Origin: Anaerolineaceae bacterium UBA4781
Lineage (GTDB): Bacteria > Chloroflexota > Anaerolineae > Anaerolineales > Anaerolineaceae
Length of the DNA stretch: 40,228 bases
Assembly (NCBI GenBank): GCA_002403105.1
Contig: DHHD01000027.1
Location: 10,434-50,661, forward strand
Direction of reading: 5' to 3'
Shown: piece after piece, positions 14,958 through 23,917 of the stretch
Numbering within the stretch: the stretch's first letter is position 1
Layout of the letters: each line of letters opens with the position of its first letter
Notes under the pieces: model-generated
Seen by the model: only the letters and a program-made list of their open reading frames with translations
Told to the model about the DNA's origin: nothing
Database searches by the model: none
Program-made: the position numbers and the translations under genes

Positions 14958-16460
14958 ATGTCTCATATTCCTGAAAAGAAAGAAGCAGCAGTAAAAATAG
15001 AAAATAAAAAAGCGGTTGGTTCAATTAAAATCGATTCTTTTTATAAAGCTATCGTTGAAACGATCCGTGAACCACTCCTGATCCTTGATTCTGATTTGCG
15101 AATTATTCATGCCAATAAAAGTTTCTATAAGGTATTTAAAGTAAATAAAAGCGAAACAATTGGAAATCTCATTTATGAACTCGGAAATCGCCAATGGGAT
15201 ATCCCTAAATTGCACACGCTTCTGGATGATATTTTAATAAAGAATCATCAATCTATGAATTTTCAAATTGAAAGCAATTTCCCGGTTATTGGCGAACGGA
15301 TCATGCAATTAAATGTCAGGCGTGTCATTCAGCAAAAGAAGAATCAGCAATTGATTTTATTAGCAATAGAAGATGTAACTGACCATATTCTGGTCGAAAA
15401 ATCCTTGCTAATTTCCGAAGAGAAATTTCGGAGAGCTTTTGAGACAGCGCGGGATGGAGTATTGTTGATCGATAAGATCAGCGGGAAGATCGTCAATTCC
15501 AACCTATCTGCGCAAAATTTGTTAAATTACAGCAGTGATGAGCTGCTGGAATTGAAATTGTGGGAAATTGGATTTCTTCGAGATGAAAAGCAATTTTCTG
15601 ATGCAAATCTGGCATTGGAGAGGAAAGGTCTACTCAATTTTAATGATGTATCGGTTAAAACCAAAGATAAAACCGAGATAAATGCAGATGTCTATTTAAT
15701 GGATAAGGCGAAAGTCATTCAATGCAACATTCGAGATATCACTGACCGAAAGCTGCTTATTGATGAATTGATCGAAAAAGAAGGGCGTTATCACGACCTG
15801 TTCAACTATATCAGCAGTGGTGTAGCTGTATATGAAGCAGTGGAAGATGGCAACGATTTTATTATTAAAGACTACAATCCCGCTGCAGAAAAAATTGATC
15901 ACAAATCTCGCTCAGAAGCCATTGGGCGCAAAGTAACGGATGTCTTTCCGGGCATCCATGAGATTACTTTACTCGAAACATTCCGGAGAGTGTGGAAAAC
16001 CGGTCAACCTGAACAGCACCCTATTTCTTTCTATAAGGACAAAAATCTGACTGGCTGGAGGGGAAACTTTGTTTACAGATTACCCTCCGGGGAGATCGTG
16101 GCGGTTTATAACGATCTGACAGACGTGAAGAAGGTTGAAGCACGCGCCATGTGGTTGGCATCCTTCCCGGAATTGAATCCGCTCATGGTGCTTGAAATTG
16201 ATAAAAACAACCACATTGAATATATGAATCCGGCTGTAAAAAAGCAGTTCCCTGATATTGAAGCTAACAGCAAAAGTCATCCATTTTTTAATAATATCTC
16301 GCCAGCGATTAAGAGCCTTCAAAAAGAAAATATTGAAAATACAACCACCGAAGTAAAAGTTGGCATCAACTGTTTTCACAGATCATCTGCTGTATTAAGA
16401 ATAGTCCGAACTTTAGAATTTATGCCTATGACATTACAACTAGAAAACAAGCCGAATTAG
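14958..16460 (+). CDS. Multi-PAS sensor, N-terminal part, separated by frameshift from the HD-GYP part
   Basis: The frame encodes at least four PAS-like domains: about residues 25-155 (FYKAIVETIREPLLILDSD), 156-265 (FRRAFETARDGVLLID, ending CNIRDITDRK), 275-400 (FNYISSGVAVYEAVEDGN) and 410-473. No transmembrane segment is seen, so it is cytoplasmic. Up to Cys472-Phe473 the last PAS domain reads normally; afterwards the frame gives an unrelated tail and stops. In the -1 frame from about 16376 the missing PAS end (RIYAYDITTRKQAE) continues without a stop into the next ORF. So this is the front half of one long sensor broken by a 1-base deletion, an assembly error, or a slippage site at TTTT (16373-16376). 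The Shine-Dalgarno is weak. Confidence 0.8.
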   Translation: MSHIPEKKEAAVKIENKKAVGSIKIDSFYKAIVETIREPLLILDSDLRIIHANKSFYKVFKVNKSETIGNLIYELGNRQWDIPKLHTLLDDILIKNHQSMNFQIESNFPVIGERIMQLNVRRVIQQKKNQQLILLAIEDVTDHILVEKSLLISEEKFRRAFETARDGVLLIDKISGKIVNSNLSAQNLLNYSSDELLELKLWEIGFLRDEKQFSDANLALERKGLLNFNDVSVKTKDKTEINADVYLMDKAKVIQCNIRDITDRKLLIDELIEKEGRYHDLFNYISSGVAVYEAVEDGNDFIIKDYNPAAEKIDHKSRSEAIGRKVTDVFPGIHEITLLETFRRVWKTGQPEQHPISFYKDKNLTGWRGNFVYRLPSGEIVAVYNDLTDVKKVEARAMWLASFPELNPLMVLEIDKNNHIEYMNPAVKKQFPDIEANSKSHPFFNNISPAIKSLQKENIENTTTEVKVGINCFHRSSAVLRIVRTLEFMPMTLQLENKPN

Positions 16461-16471
16461 CGCGCCAGGTA

Positions 16472-19400
16472 TTGTTTGAGATCGTACAAGCAGCGATCGC
16501 CACTGAAGATTTAACAGAGTTTTTCATTCAACTGCATGCATCAATCAGCAAGATCGTTGATGCAGAAAATTTTTATATTTTTCTCTATGATAATAAGAAA
16601 GCAATTTTTAATATTGCGTTTTCAACGGATACAGTCAGTTCTCCTTTTCAAATTCTGCAAATGAAAAAATGCCTTGCAACTACAACATTCGGAAATCAAC
16701 AATCATCCATCTTTTCCAAAGAGCAGCTCAAAAAACTGCAGAAAAAAAATGTTAAAGATCCTAATGGAAAAAGGCCACTTTCTGGTTTATGTGTCCCTTT
16801 GAAAATATCTGATGATACGATCGGGGTTGTGTCGCTGCTGGATTATGAAAAAGAGGATCGTTTTCAGGATAGTGATAAAGAACTATTTAATTTAATTACA
16901 GGTCAAATTGCCCAGGTTATTCTGCAGAAACAAACTCAGAACGACCTGATTAAACGCAATCGAATGCTGCGGATGCTCAGCGAAACGAACAGGCAATTAA
17001 TTCATGCTGAAAATGAAAAAGAGCTACTGGAAGCTGTCTGTAAAATTATTGTTGAGGATGGCGGCTATCGCATGGCATGGATCGGGTATGCAGAACAGGA
17101 TCCTGAAAAGAGCGTAACGCCGGTCGCTCAAAAAGGATTTGAAACCGGGTATCTGGATACTGCACATATTACCTGGGCGGATACCAAACATGGACGTGGA
17201 CCCACCGGTATTGCGATTCGTACCAATACGATTTCTCTTGCACGAAATGTTCAAGATGATCCGAATTATCTACCTTGGCGCGATGCTGCCATCAAGCGTG
17301 GATATAAATCGTCTATTGCTTTTCCTTTAACCATTTCGGAGAAACCTATTGGCGCATTGAATATCTATTCAAATAGATTTGATGCTTTTGATGAAGAAGA
17401 AATTTCTTTGCTTGCAGAGTTAGCGGGCGATCTGACCTATGGAATTGCATCATTACGGATGAATGAAGAGAAAATTCTTGCTGAAAAAACACTTTGGGAG
17501 AGTGAAGAGAAATTTAAATTTGTTTTCGAAAACTCCGTTGAGGGGAAAGCAATTACATTTCCATCGGGTGAAATGCAAGTGAACAAGGCTTTCTATGAAT
17601 TGCTTGGGTATTCTGAAGATGAAATACGGAATAAGAGCTGGCAGGATGTTACTCATCCTGATGATATTAATATGACCCAAGACGAGATGAATTCTCTTCT
17701 CTCTGGTAAAAATACCTCAATACAGTTTTCAAAGAGATATATCAAGAAAGATGGATCTATCATTTGGGCAGATACGCTTACATCCTTACGACGCGATGAA
17801 AAACAGAATCCGATGTATTTTATTACGGCAGTAATTGATATTACCAACCGGGTAACAATGGAACAAGAGTTGAAAGAGAGTGTGGAGTTCCAGCAATCTG
17901 TATTTGAAACTACTTCTCTGGCAACCACCATTATCGACAAAGATATGACCATTTTGAAAGCCAATAAAGAATTCGAAAGGTTGTCTGGTTTTTCCAAGGA
18001 AGAAATTGAAGGGAAAAAGAAATGGATTGAATTTGTCGCTCCGGAATATCTGGAAATGATGATGGATTATCATGACCAGAGGCGAACTGATCGTGCGAGA
18101 ACGCCCAAACAATACGAATTTAAATTCATTACCAGGAAAGGTGATCTCAAAGATATTTTCCTGAATATCGATATGATTCCGGGAACTCGGAAAAGCGTAG
18201 CTTCTCTCTTTGATACCACCGAACGCAAACGAGACGAGAAAGCCCTGCGAGAAGCAAATACAATTATCAACCGCAGTCCGGCTGTGGCATTTCTTTGGAA
18301 AAATAAATCCGGCTGGCCAGTGGAGTTTGTCTCGGAGAATGTAAAAGAATTATTTGGTTATTCTGTTCAGGAATTCAAAGATGGGGAGATTTCGTTTAAC
18401 GAGACCATTTATAGCATTGATCTTGAAAAAGTAGGTGAAGAGGTAACACGATACAGCAAAATCGAAGGGCTGCGCTCTTTCTCTCACCAACCGTACAGGA
18501 TTGTGACCAAAAACAAAGAAATCAAGTGGGTTGAGGATATTACCTATATCCGTAGAGATAATAAGGGAACTATTACGCATTATGAAGGAATCGTGTTTGA
18601 TGTTACCAAGCGTAAAATGATTGAAGATAAACTGCAAATGAGCGAAAATAAATATCGTTCCGTTGTAGAATATGCTCCTTTGTTAATAAGCAACTTCCTT
18701 CCAGATGGGACGATTACTTTTGTGAACAAAGCATATTGTGATTTTCGCGGAAAAAAATATGAAGATGTGATTAGAACATCAATATTTGCCACCATTCCTG
18801 ACCAGGATAGGGAAGAATTAATTGAAAAGCTAGCTGCGTGTACGCAAGAATCACCAGTAATAGTAGTGGAAAACAGGGTTGATAAAAATGGAGAGATGCG
18901 CTGGGTGCGCTGGACGGATTGCGCGTTTTTTGATAATAATGGTAAAGTAATTTACTACCAATCATATGGGCAGGATATTCACGAACACAAACATGTAGAA
19001 CAATTGCTGCAAGCACTCAATCGTGCAGCTGTCGCGATGGCATCTGTTCTGACAAAAGACGAGATCTTTAACGTCATTGCAGAAGAATTACGCAACCTCG
19101 ATACCTCGTGTATGTTTTTCCCAATCGATAAAACAGGCAAAAAGCTCTTAACAAAATACTTGTTTTATGATTCAAAATCCCTGGAGAAAGCCGAGAAATT
19201 GATTGGAATTTTGCACGAGGATTTTTCTTTCCCGATCAATGCTGTAAAAGTTTACAAAGAAGCAATTCAACAAAAAAAGGTCATTTTTGTTGAGAATACT
19301 GAGGATCTTTTACATCAAATCCTACCTAACCCTTTACGTGGTTTCAGTAAGCTGGTCATTGAATCATTGCATGCTTCAAAGAGCATCATGGCTCCGCTGA

Positions 19401-20128
19401 TCGTTGAAGGAACGGTGCTTGGAATCTTCTCTGTACAATCAGATTATTTACGTGCAGATGACGTACCAATTTTTACAATTTTTACGGATCAACTCTCAGG
19501 TGCCTGGAAAAAGATAGAATTACTGCAAGATTTGAAAAAGACGATCGACGGTACCATTCTCACCATTGCGGCGACCGTTGAAATGCGTGACCCCTACACG
19601 GCCGGACATCAAACACGTGTAGCGGATCTGGCGACAGCGATCGCCAGCGAGATGCACCTTTCCGATGAACAGATCGAGAGCATCCACATGGCGGGCATTA
19701 TTCATGATCTGGGCAAGATCAATGTGCCGGCTGAAATTCTCAGCAAACCTGGAAAAATTTCTGATCTTGAATTCGAGATCATTAAAACCCATCCTAAAGT
19801 CGGTTATGACCTGTTAAAAAAGATCGAGTTTCCATGGCCGATCGCTCAGATCGTCTTGCAGCATCATGAAAAAATGAACGGTTCAGGCTACCCGCAGGGT
19901 CTCAAGGGTGAGGAAATAATGATCGAAGCCAGAATAGTATGTGTGGCTGATATCGTTGAAGCGATGTCATCACACCGACCCTACCGTCCGTCGTTGGGAA
20001 TTGAGAAAGCATTAGCTCAAATAAAAAATGATAAAGGGACATTACTTGATCCGGATGTAGTAGACGCCTGTTTGAAATTATTCACTCATGGTTATCAAAT
20101 GTTGGTGGATCAAAATAAATCCTATTAA
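16472..20128 (+). CDS. PAS/GAF sensor with C-terminal HD-GYP phosphodiesterase domain (C-terminal part of split gene)
   Basis: HD-GYP domains hydrolyse cyclic di-GMP. The 1218-residue frame contains two GAF domains (about 1-150 and 170-325), four PAS domains (about 340-860, each ending with a DIT/DTTER-like motif), a third GAF (about 865-1010) and the HD-GYP domain (about 1020-1205) with IIHDLGK and HHEKMNGSGYPQG. The GYP motif is intact; Asn replaces the more common Asp in HHExxDGxGYP. The first codon of the open frame is TTG without a Shine-Dalgarno, and the frame continues upstream to complete the PAS domain of 14958-16460. Together the two parts make one protein of about 1720 residues. 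It acts in cytoplasmic signal sensing tied to c-di-GMP turnover. Confidence 0.85.
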   Translation: MFEIVQAAIATEDLTEFFIQLHASISKIVDAENFYIFLYDNKKAIFNIAFSTDTVSSPFQILQMKKCLATTTFGNQQSSIFSKEQLKKLQKKNVKDPNGKRPLSGLCVPLKISDDTIGVVSLLDYEKEDRFQDSDKELFNLITGQIAQVILQKQTQNDLIKRNRMLRMLSETNRQLIHAENEKELLEAVCKIIVEDGGYRMAWIGYAEQDPEKSVTPVAQKGFETGYLDTAHITWADTKHGRGPTGIAIRTNTISLARNVQDDPNYLPWRDAAIKRGYKSSIAFPLTISEKPIGALNIYSNRFDAFDEEEISLLAELAGDLTYGIASLRMNEEKILAEKTLWESEEKFKFVFENSVEGKAITFPSGEMQVNKAFYELLGYSEDEIRNKSWQDVTHPDDINMTQDEMNSLLSGKNTSIQFSKRYIKKDGSIIWADTLTSLRRDEKQNPMYFITAVIDITNRVTMEQELKESVEFQQSVFETTSLATTIIDKDMTILKANKEFERLSGFSKEEIEGKKKWIEFVAPEYLEMMMDYHDQRRTDRARTPKQYEFKFITRKGDLKDIFLNIDMIPGTRKSVASLFDTTERKRDEKALREANTIINRSPAVAFLWKNKSGWPVEFVSENVKELFGYSVQEFKDGEISFNETIYSIDLEKVGEEVTRYSKIEGLRSFSHQPYRIVTKNKEIKWVEDITYIRRDNKGTITHYEGIVFDVTKRKMIEDKLQMSENKYRSVVEYAPLLISNFLPDGTITFVNKAYCDFRGKKYEDVIRTSIFATIPDQDREELIEKLAACTQESPVIVVENRVDKNGEMRWVRWTDCAFFDNNGKVIYYQSYGQDIHEHKHVEQLLQALNRAAVAMASVLTKDEIFNVIAEELRNLDTSCMFFPIDKTGKKLLTKYLFYDSKSLEKAEKLIGILHEDFSFPINAVKVYKEAIQQKKVIFVENTEDLLHQILPNPLRGFSKLVIESLHASKSIMAPLIVEGTVLGIFSVQSDYLRADDVPIFTIFTDQLSGAWKKIELLQDLKKTIDGTILTIAATVEMRDPYTAGHQTRVADLATAIASEMHLSDEQIESIHMAGIIHDLGKINVPAEILSKPGKISDLEFEIIKTHPKVGYDLLKKIEFPWPIAQIVLQHHEKMNGSGYPQGLKGEEIMIEARIVCVADIVEAMSSHRPYRPSLGIEKALAQIKNDKGTLLDPDVVDACLKLFTHGYQMLVDQNKSY

Positions 20129-20200
20129 TTGATCCAAGAATATTCTTTCTGTGGTTGCAGTAACGTAAGTTGAGACCTATATGATTTCTTGCACAATAAT

Positions 20201-20674
20201 TTAATGCAATCTAAAATGCTGCATTAGGTAAGTTTTTAAAAGTTTCGTTACCCGCGCAATTTCTTCATCTGCTCCTCGTGGTGCTTCTGGCCATTCATCC
20301 ACTTTAACCCCCCAATATTCACGTGGAGCATCAGGATATCTGCCAATGACGTGCACATGCACATGAGGAACCCCGTCTCCGATCACAAAGGAATAGACAT
20401 GTATCATTCCCAAGGTTTCCATTAATGCTTTGGAAATTCTTTGGGTAAAAAGGCCGATCATTTCTGCTTCGGATTCTGTCAATTCTGATATTTCCGGGAT
20501 ATGGCGTTTGGTTTCAATAAAAACATGTCCCAGATAATGGTCTTTTTCCTTGCCATAGGGTAAAGCGTGTGAAATGAAAATCAACTCATTCTCAAAGATA
20601 GGACCACCCGGGGTGAGGATCTCCCCTCGCTGTTTTTGGCATACCATGCAATCCAGGGTAGAATCTGAGCTCAT
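20201..20674 (-). CDS. HIT-family nucleotide-binding protein
   Basis: A 157-residue histidine-triad protein; the family hydrolyses or transfers nucleotidyl groups (AMP-lysine, Ap4A and similar). The signature GVPHVHVHVIGRYP (about residues 104-117) gives the HxHxH triad with the expected hydrophobic residues. An N-terminal CMVC pair is common in HIT proteins that bind zinc. The C-terminal PREYWG segment resembles the Fhit-like/HIT hydrolase branch. It is convergent with the HD-GYP gene. TATAAT (20681-20686) ends six bases before the ATG and there is no Shine-Dalgarno, so the transcript may be leaderless. Confidence 0.9.
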   Translation of the reverse strand: MSSDSTLDCMVCQKQRGEILTPGGPIFENELIFISHALPYGKEKDHYLGHVFIETKRHIPEISELTESEAEMIGLFTQRISKALMETLGMIHVYSFVIGDGVPHVHVHVIGRYPDAPREYWGVKVDEWPEAPRGADEEIARVTKLLKTYLMQHFRLH

Positions 20675-20782
20675 TTTCTAATTATATTCATTCCTTGCAT
20701 GTGATATATTGCATTGCTGGAAAACCGTTTCATACTTTCTGCGTATATAAAATGATCTTTAATTGATTATGGAGAAATTATT

Positions 20783-21259
20783 ATGAAAATACTGGTAATT
20801 TATGATTCTGTATTTGGAAATACCGAGAAAATTGCCCAGGCGATCGGTACTGCAGTGAGCACGAAAAAGGATGCGGTAGTAAAGCGTGTGGCAGAGGTAA
20901 ACAGTGAAGATCTGCAGGGTCTTGATCTGCTGCTGGTTGGTTCCCCAACGCGCGGATTTCGCCCAACTGAAGCCATAGCTGCTTTTTTGAAAAATTTATC
21001 TGTTGGGGCTGTTCAGAATGTAAAAGCAGCAGTTTTTGATACACGTATTCCCATCGATTCCATTAAACCTGCTATTTTTCGCTCCATCGTGAAAAAAGGT
21101 GGATATGCTGCCCCGGTCATGGCTAAAGAATTAGAAAAGAAGGGCGCCACAGTGATCACTGAACCGGAAGGTTTCTTTGTTAAAGGCTCAGAAGGACCAT
21201 TGTTGGAGGGTGAATTGGAGCGCGCGGCTGCCTGGGCAGAAGCATTTTTAAAGAAATAA
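20783..21259 (+). CDS. Flavodoxin-like FMN protein
   Basis: A 158-residue flavodoxin fold protein. The N-terminal beta strand and phosphate-binding loop ILVIYDSVFGNTEKIAQAI match the flavodoxin signature (T/S-x-T/G-x-T region). LLLVGSPTRGFRPT at about residue 50 is the second FMN loop. It is likely a cytoplasmic one-electron carrier or a member of the flavodoxin-like oxidoreductases that act on quinones or nitro compounds; the sequence does not decide. GGAGA precedes the ATG, and a strong terminator 23 bases after the stop makes it a single-gene unit. Confidence 0.88.
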   Translation: MKILVIYDSVFGNTEKIAQAIGTAVSTKKDAVVKRVAEVNSEDLQGLDLLLVGSPTRGFRPTEAIAAFLKNLSVGAVQNVKAAVFDTRIPIDSIKPAIFRSIVKKGGYAAPVMAKELEKKGATVITEPEGFFVKGSEGPLLEGELERAAAWAEAFLKK

Positions 21260-21282
21260 TTACCCGTTTTGTAAAAAGGAAG

Positions 21283-21320
21283 AAAAACACCATCCTAATC
21301 AGGGAGAGGATGGTGTTTTT
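21283..21320 (+). terminator. Rho-independent terminator after the flavodoxin gene
   Basis: AAAAACACCATCCT and AGGATGGTGTTTTT form a 14-bp perfect stem with a 10-base loop and T-tail. Symmetry of the A and T tracts would also let it act on the minus strand. Confidence 0.92.
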
Positions 21321-21483
21321 AATTCAAACATCGACTTACTGGAAGATAAAGAAACAACCACAAACAATCCCTTACCTCTATCCCGGCGATGTTTTTCCAA
21401 TAAAATATCCAGTTCTCATTTGATAGTTTTAGATAGGTTTTTAGGATAGGATTCAAGCAGGTTTACATCAAAGGAGTACAGGA

Positions 21484-23061
21484 ATGAAAAGATATTTGCC
21501 ATTTGCAGCACTGTTTGTTGGTTTAGCGATGGATATCCTTTTTTGGAAGAAAACGCTAGGTATTTCCTTCACGATCTTCATTATTCTATGTTTGGCGCTT
21601 GGATTTTGGCTGCTGCATTTGCAGCATATCCGCCCAGCCAGGAATACATTTTTTCTTTTAATACCAATCCTAATATTCTGTGCATTGACCTTTGTGCGAA
21701 AAGATCCACTCACAACATTTCTGAACTATGTTCTTACTCTCTTTTCTGCTGCTGTACTGGCGATGACATTTCGCAGTGGTAACTGGATAGCATACAATGT
21801 ACGTAATTATCTTGCTAATTTCTTTCAATTGATCGGCAGCTTGTTCGTTCATCCGAAAGATCTGGACCCACATGCAGATCCCCAACAGGCTGTTGAAAAT
21901 CCCGCGCCAAATCGAAAACTTTTCCTCTCGATTTTAAGGGGGATATTGCTGGCGCTGCCAGTTCTATTCATTTTCACTCTGCTCCTCTCTTCAGCCGACA
22001 TGGTCTTCGCCCAGAAGTTGGACGATCTTTTTGCAAACTTTCGTATGGTAAATATTGGGGAATACCTTTTTCGAGGTGTATATATTTTGCTTTCTGCTTA
22101 TTTCTTTGCTGGGCTTATCCGTCATGCTGCTGTACGCAGCCAGCAAGAGAAATTAATTGGAGTCGATAAACCCCTGTTTTCACCGTTTCTCGGTTTTACA
22201 GAAACCTCTATCATTCTGGGGAGTGTTATTCTCCTTTTCAGTGTTTTTGTGACCATTCAATTTCGTTATTTGTTTTTTGGAGAGAGCAATATCACGCTTG
22301 CCGGATTTACCTACTCTGAATATGCCCGGCGTGGCTTTGTAGAGTTGGTGGCAGTGGCTGTATTCAGCCTGCTGCTGCTCCAAGGTCTGGGTGCGATCAC
22401 AAAGCATGAGACCAGGCAACAAAAAAAGACCTTCTCCATATTAATGACCGGACTGGTTGCCACAGTCCTGATCATATTGGTGTCTGCTTTCCAGCGCCTT
22501 CTCTTATATGAATCAGCCTATGGTTTTTCTGAACTGCGCACCTATGCTCATGTATTCATGATCTGGTTGGGGATCCTACTGGTGGCTGTCTTGATCTTTG
22601 AAATTACAGAACACCAGCGGGTATTTGCCAATCTGGCTCTGGTTGTATTGATCGGATTTACAGCAACGCTTAATTTCTTGAATGTGGATGCTTTTATTGC
22701 ACGCCAGAATATCAATAAGGCAATCCAGGGGGAAGATTTGGATGTAGCTTATCTGGCAATGCTTTCGGAAGATGCTGTACCGGTGCTGGTGAAAACCTAT
22801 TCATCCACCGAGATTCCCTCCACAGTGCGGGATGAAATTGGCGCCGCGCTGGTTTGTCATACTACGATAAATGAAACGGAAAATTCTCAAACGAAACCAT
22901 GGCAGTCATTCCACCTTTCAACCTGGCGTGCAGAACGTGCAGTAGAGGAAATCAAGGAAAATCTGGCGGAGTATCAGGTTCAGGAAGATACCTGGCAGAT
23001 CACGGTGATCAGTCCAAACGGAATGGAATATGCTTGTCAACCTTCCACATTGTTTGATTGA
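21484..23061 (+). CDS. DUF4173-like polytopic membrane protein
   Basis: A 525-residue protein with about ten or more membrane segments over residues 1-420 and a soluble C-terminal part of about 100 residues with HEAT-like short helices (EDAVPVLVKTYSS). The stretch FTYSEYARRGFVELVAVAV matches my memory of a distinctive motif of DUF4173/DUF4153 family membrane proteins, whose function is not established. AAAGGAG lies nine bases before the ATG. It is probably a stand-alone gene, preceded by the flavodoxin terminator. The C-terminal segment ends in DTWQITVISPNGMEY. I cannot propose a substrate. Confidence 0.75.
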   Translation: MKRYLPFAALFVGLAMDILFWKKTLGISFTIFIILCLALGFWLLHLQHIRPARNTFFLLIPILIFCALTFVRKDPLTTFLNYVLTLFSAAVLAMTFRSGNWIAYNVRNYLANFFQLIGSLFVHPKDLDPHADPQQAVENPAPNRKLFLSILRGILLALPVLFIFTLLLSSADMVFAQKLDDLFANFRMVNIGEYLFRGVYILLSAYFFAGLIRHAAVRSQQEKLIGVDKPLFSPFLGFTETSIILGSVILLFSVFVTIQFRYLFFGESNITLAGFTYSEYARRGFVELVAVAVFSLLLLQGLGAITKHETRQQKKTFSILMTGLVATVLIILVSAFQRLLLYESAYGFSELRTYAHVFMIWLGILLVAVLIFEITEHQRVFANLALVVLIGFTATLNFLNVDAFIARQNINKAIQGEDLDVAYLAMLSEDAVPVLVKTYSSTEIPSTVRDEIGAALVCHTTINETENSQTKPWQSFHLSTWRAERAVEEIKENLAEYQVQEDTWQITVISPNGMEYACQPSTLFD

Positions 23062-23212
23062 TGTCGCAAGTGCAAAACACAGTTGGAATAGTTGCTCTGG
23101 TAATACTTCGGTCAGTGGCGTTTCAGCACCTGTTAATGTTGAAAGGAAGCAGTTGAGGAGTCTACTCAGTGTTTCCTTTCATTTCCGCTGGTTTAAGGCG
23201 ATTAAAACATAA
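23062..23212 (+). pseudogene. Degraded zinc-ribbon protein remnant
   Basis: Immediately after the DUF4173 stop, one frame reads CRKCKTQLE then stops at 23089-23091. A neighbouring frame continues as SCSGNTSVSGVSAPVNVERK. Together they give the plan CxxC, spacer, Cxx-(missing C)-TSVSG of a bacterial zinc-ribbon head, with one Cys lost and a frameshift between halves. The region also contains an inverted repeat, TGAAAGGAA (23140-23148) with TTCCTTTCA (23173-23181). An intact zinc-ribbon gene follows at 23317, so this may be the decayed relic of a duplicate or of a fused tail. Confidence 0.4.
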
Positions 23213-23316
23213 ATCGAGTGTAAAAATCCACTTTTTTCTTCCTATATAATGAATGAAGCCGCGCATTAAATTTAGATTAATTTCTAAAAGAAAAAGATTT
23301 AACCAGCGAGGTAAAA

Positions 23317-23829
23317 ATGAATGAGATTATTTGTAAAAAGTGTAAATTATCGAACGATGCACTTCAGGAATACTGCCAGCTATGTGGCGCGAATCTACAA
23401 GGCGGGAAAGATAGTGTGCCGGGGAATATCTTCCAGGTAAGGATGCAATACCAATTCCTAGATACTTTCATTGCGTGGGAAAAAGATACCCTATATGTTA
23501 TTCCAATGACAATGGTAGCCGCTGCCGGTGGCGGTGGAGCAGTGGGAATGGTTTCGGTCCTGGCAGTTAGAAAGATTCAGGAAGATAAATATAAGAAAGA
23601 AGTTTTCCCTCTTCCGCTTGATGAACAAGTGACCATTCAACATGGGATCAGTGTGAAACTCGATGAAATTACCCAGATCAAAGAGAAAAAAGGGTTCCTG
23701 GGTGTTGGCATGATCTTTGTTTATTCCAAAGATAAGAAACCAATATTTACCGTGTCCGGTTCAAAATCTGAGAAAGAGTTTTTTATTCAAAAAGCACAAT
23801 CCCATGGACTTGAAGTAATTCTGAAATAA
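23317..23829 (+). CDS. Zinc-ribbon protein with PH-like domain, function unknown
   Basis: The 170-residue protein opens with a zinc ribbon (CKKCKLSNDALQEYCQLCG, Cys at about 6, 9, 20 and 23). A glycine-rich hydrophobic stretch VAAAGGGGAVGMVSVLAV lies at about residues 65-85, possibly membrane-associated. A beta-rich C-terminal half follows (VTIQHGISVKLDEITQIKEK, MIFVYSKDKKPIFTVSGS) and ends in a helix (EKEFFIQKAQSHGLEVI). The second half resembles the PH-like/YokE or GRAM fold pattern. A TATAAT at 23245-23250 could be its -10 box. It converges with the minus-strand gene at 23918. Confidence 0.7.
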   Translation: MNEIICKKCKLSNDALQEYCQLCGANLQGGKDSVPGNIFQVRMQYQFLDTFIAWEKDTLYVIPMTMVAAAGGGGAVGMVSVLAVRKIQEDKYKKEVFPLPLDEQVTIQHGISVKLDEITQIKEKKGFLGVGMIFVYSKDKKPIFTVSGSKSEKEFFIQKAQSHGLEVILK

Positions 23830-23917
23830 TTGCCCTTAATTTTCAGAATAAAACATTGGATTTGGCTGGTTCATTGCTTTTCCTCTTTTGGATTACAGAT
23901 CGAGGAGATATCTTTTC

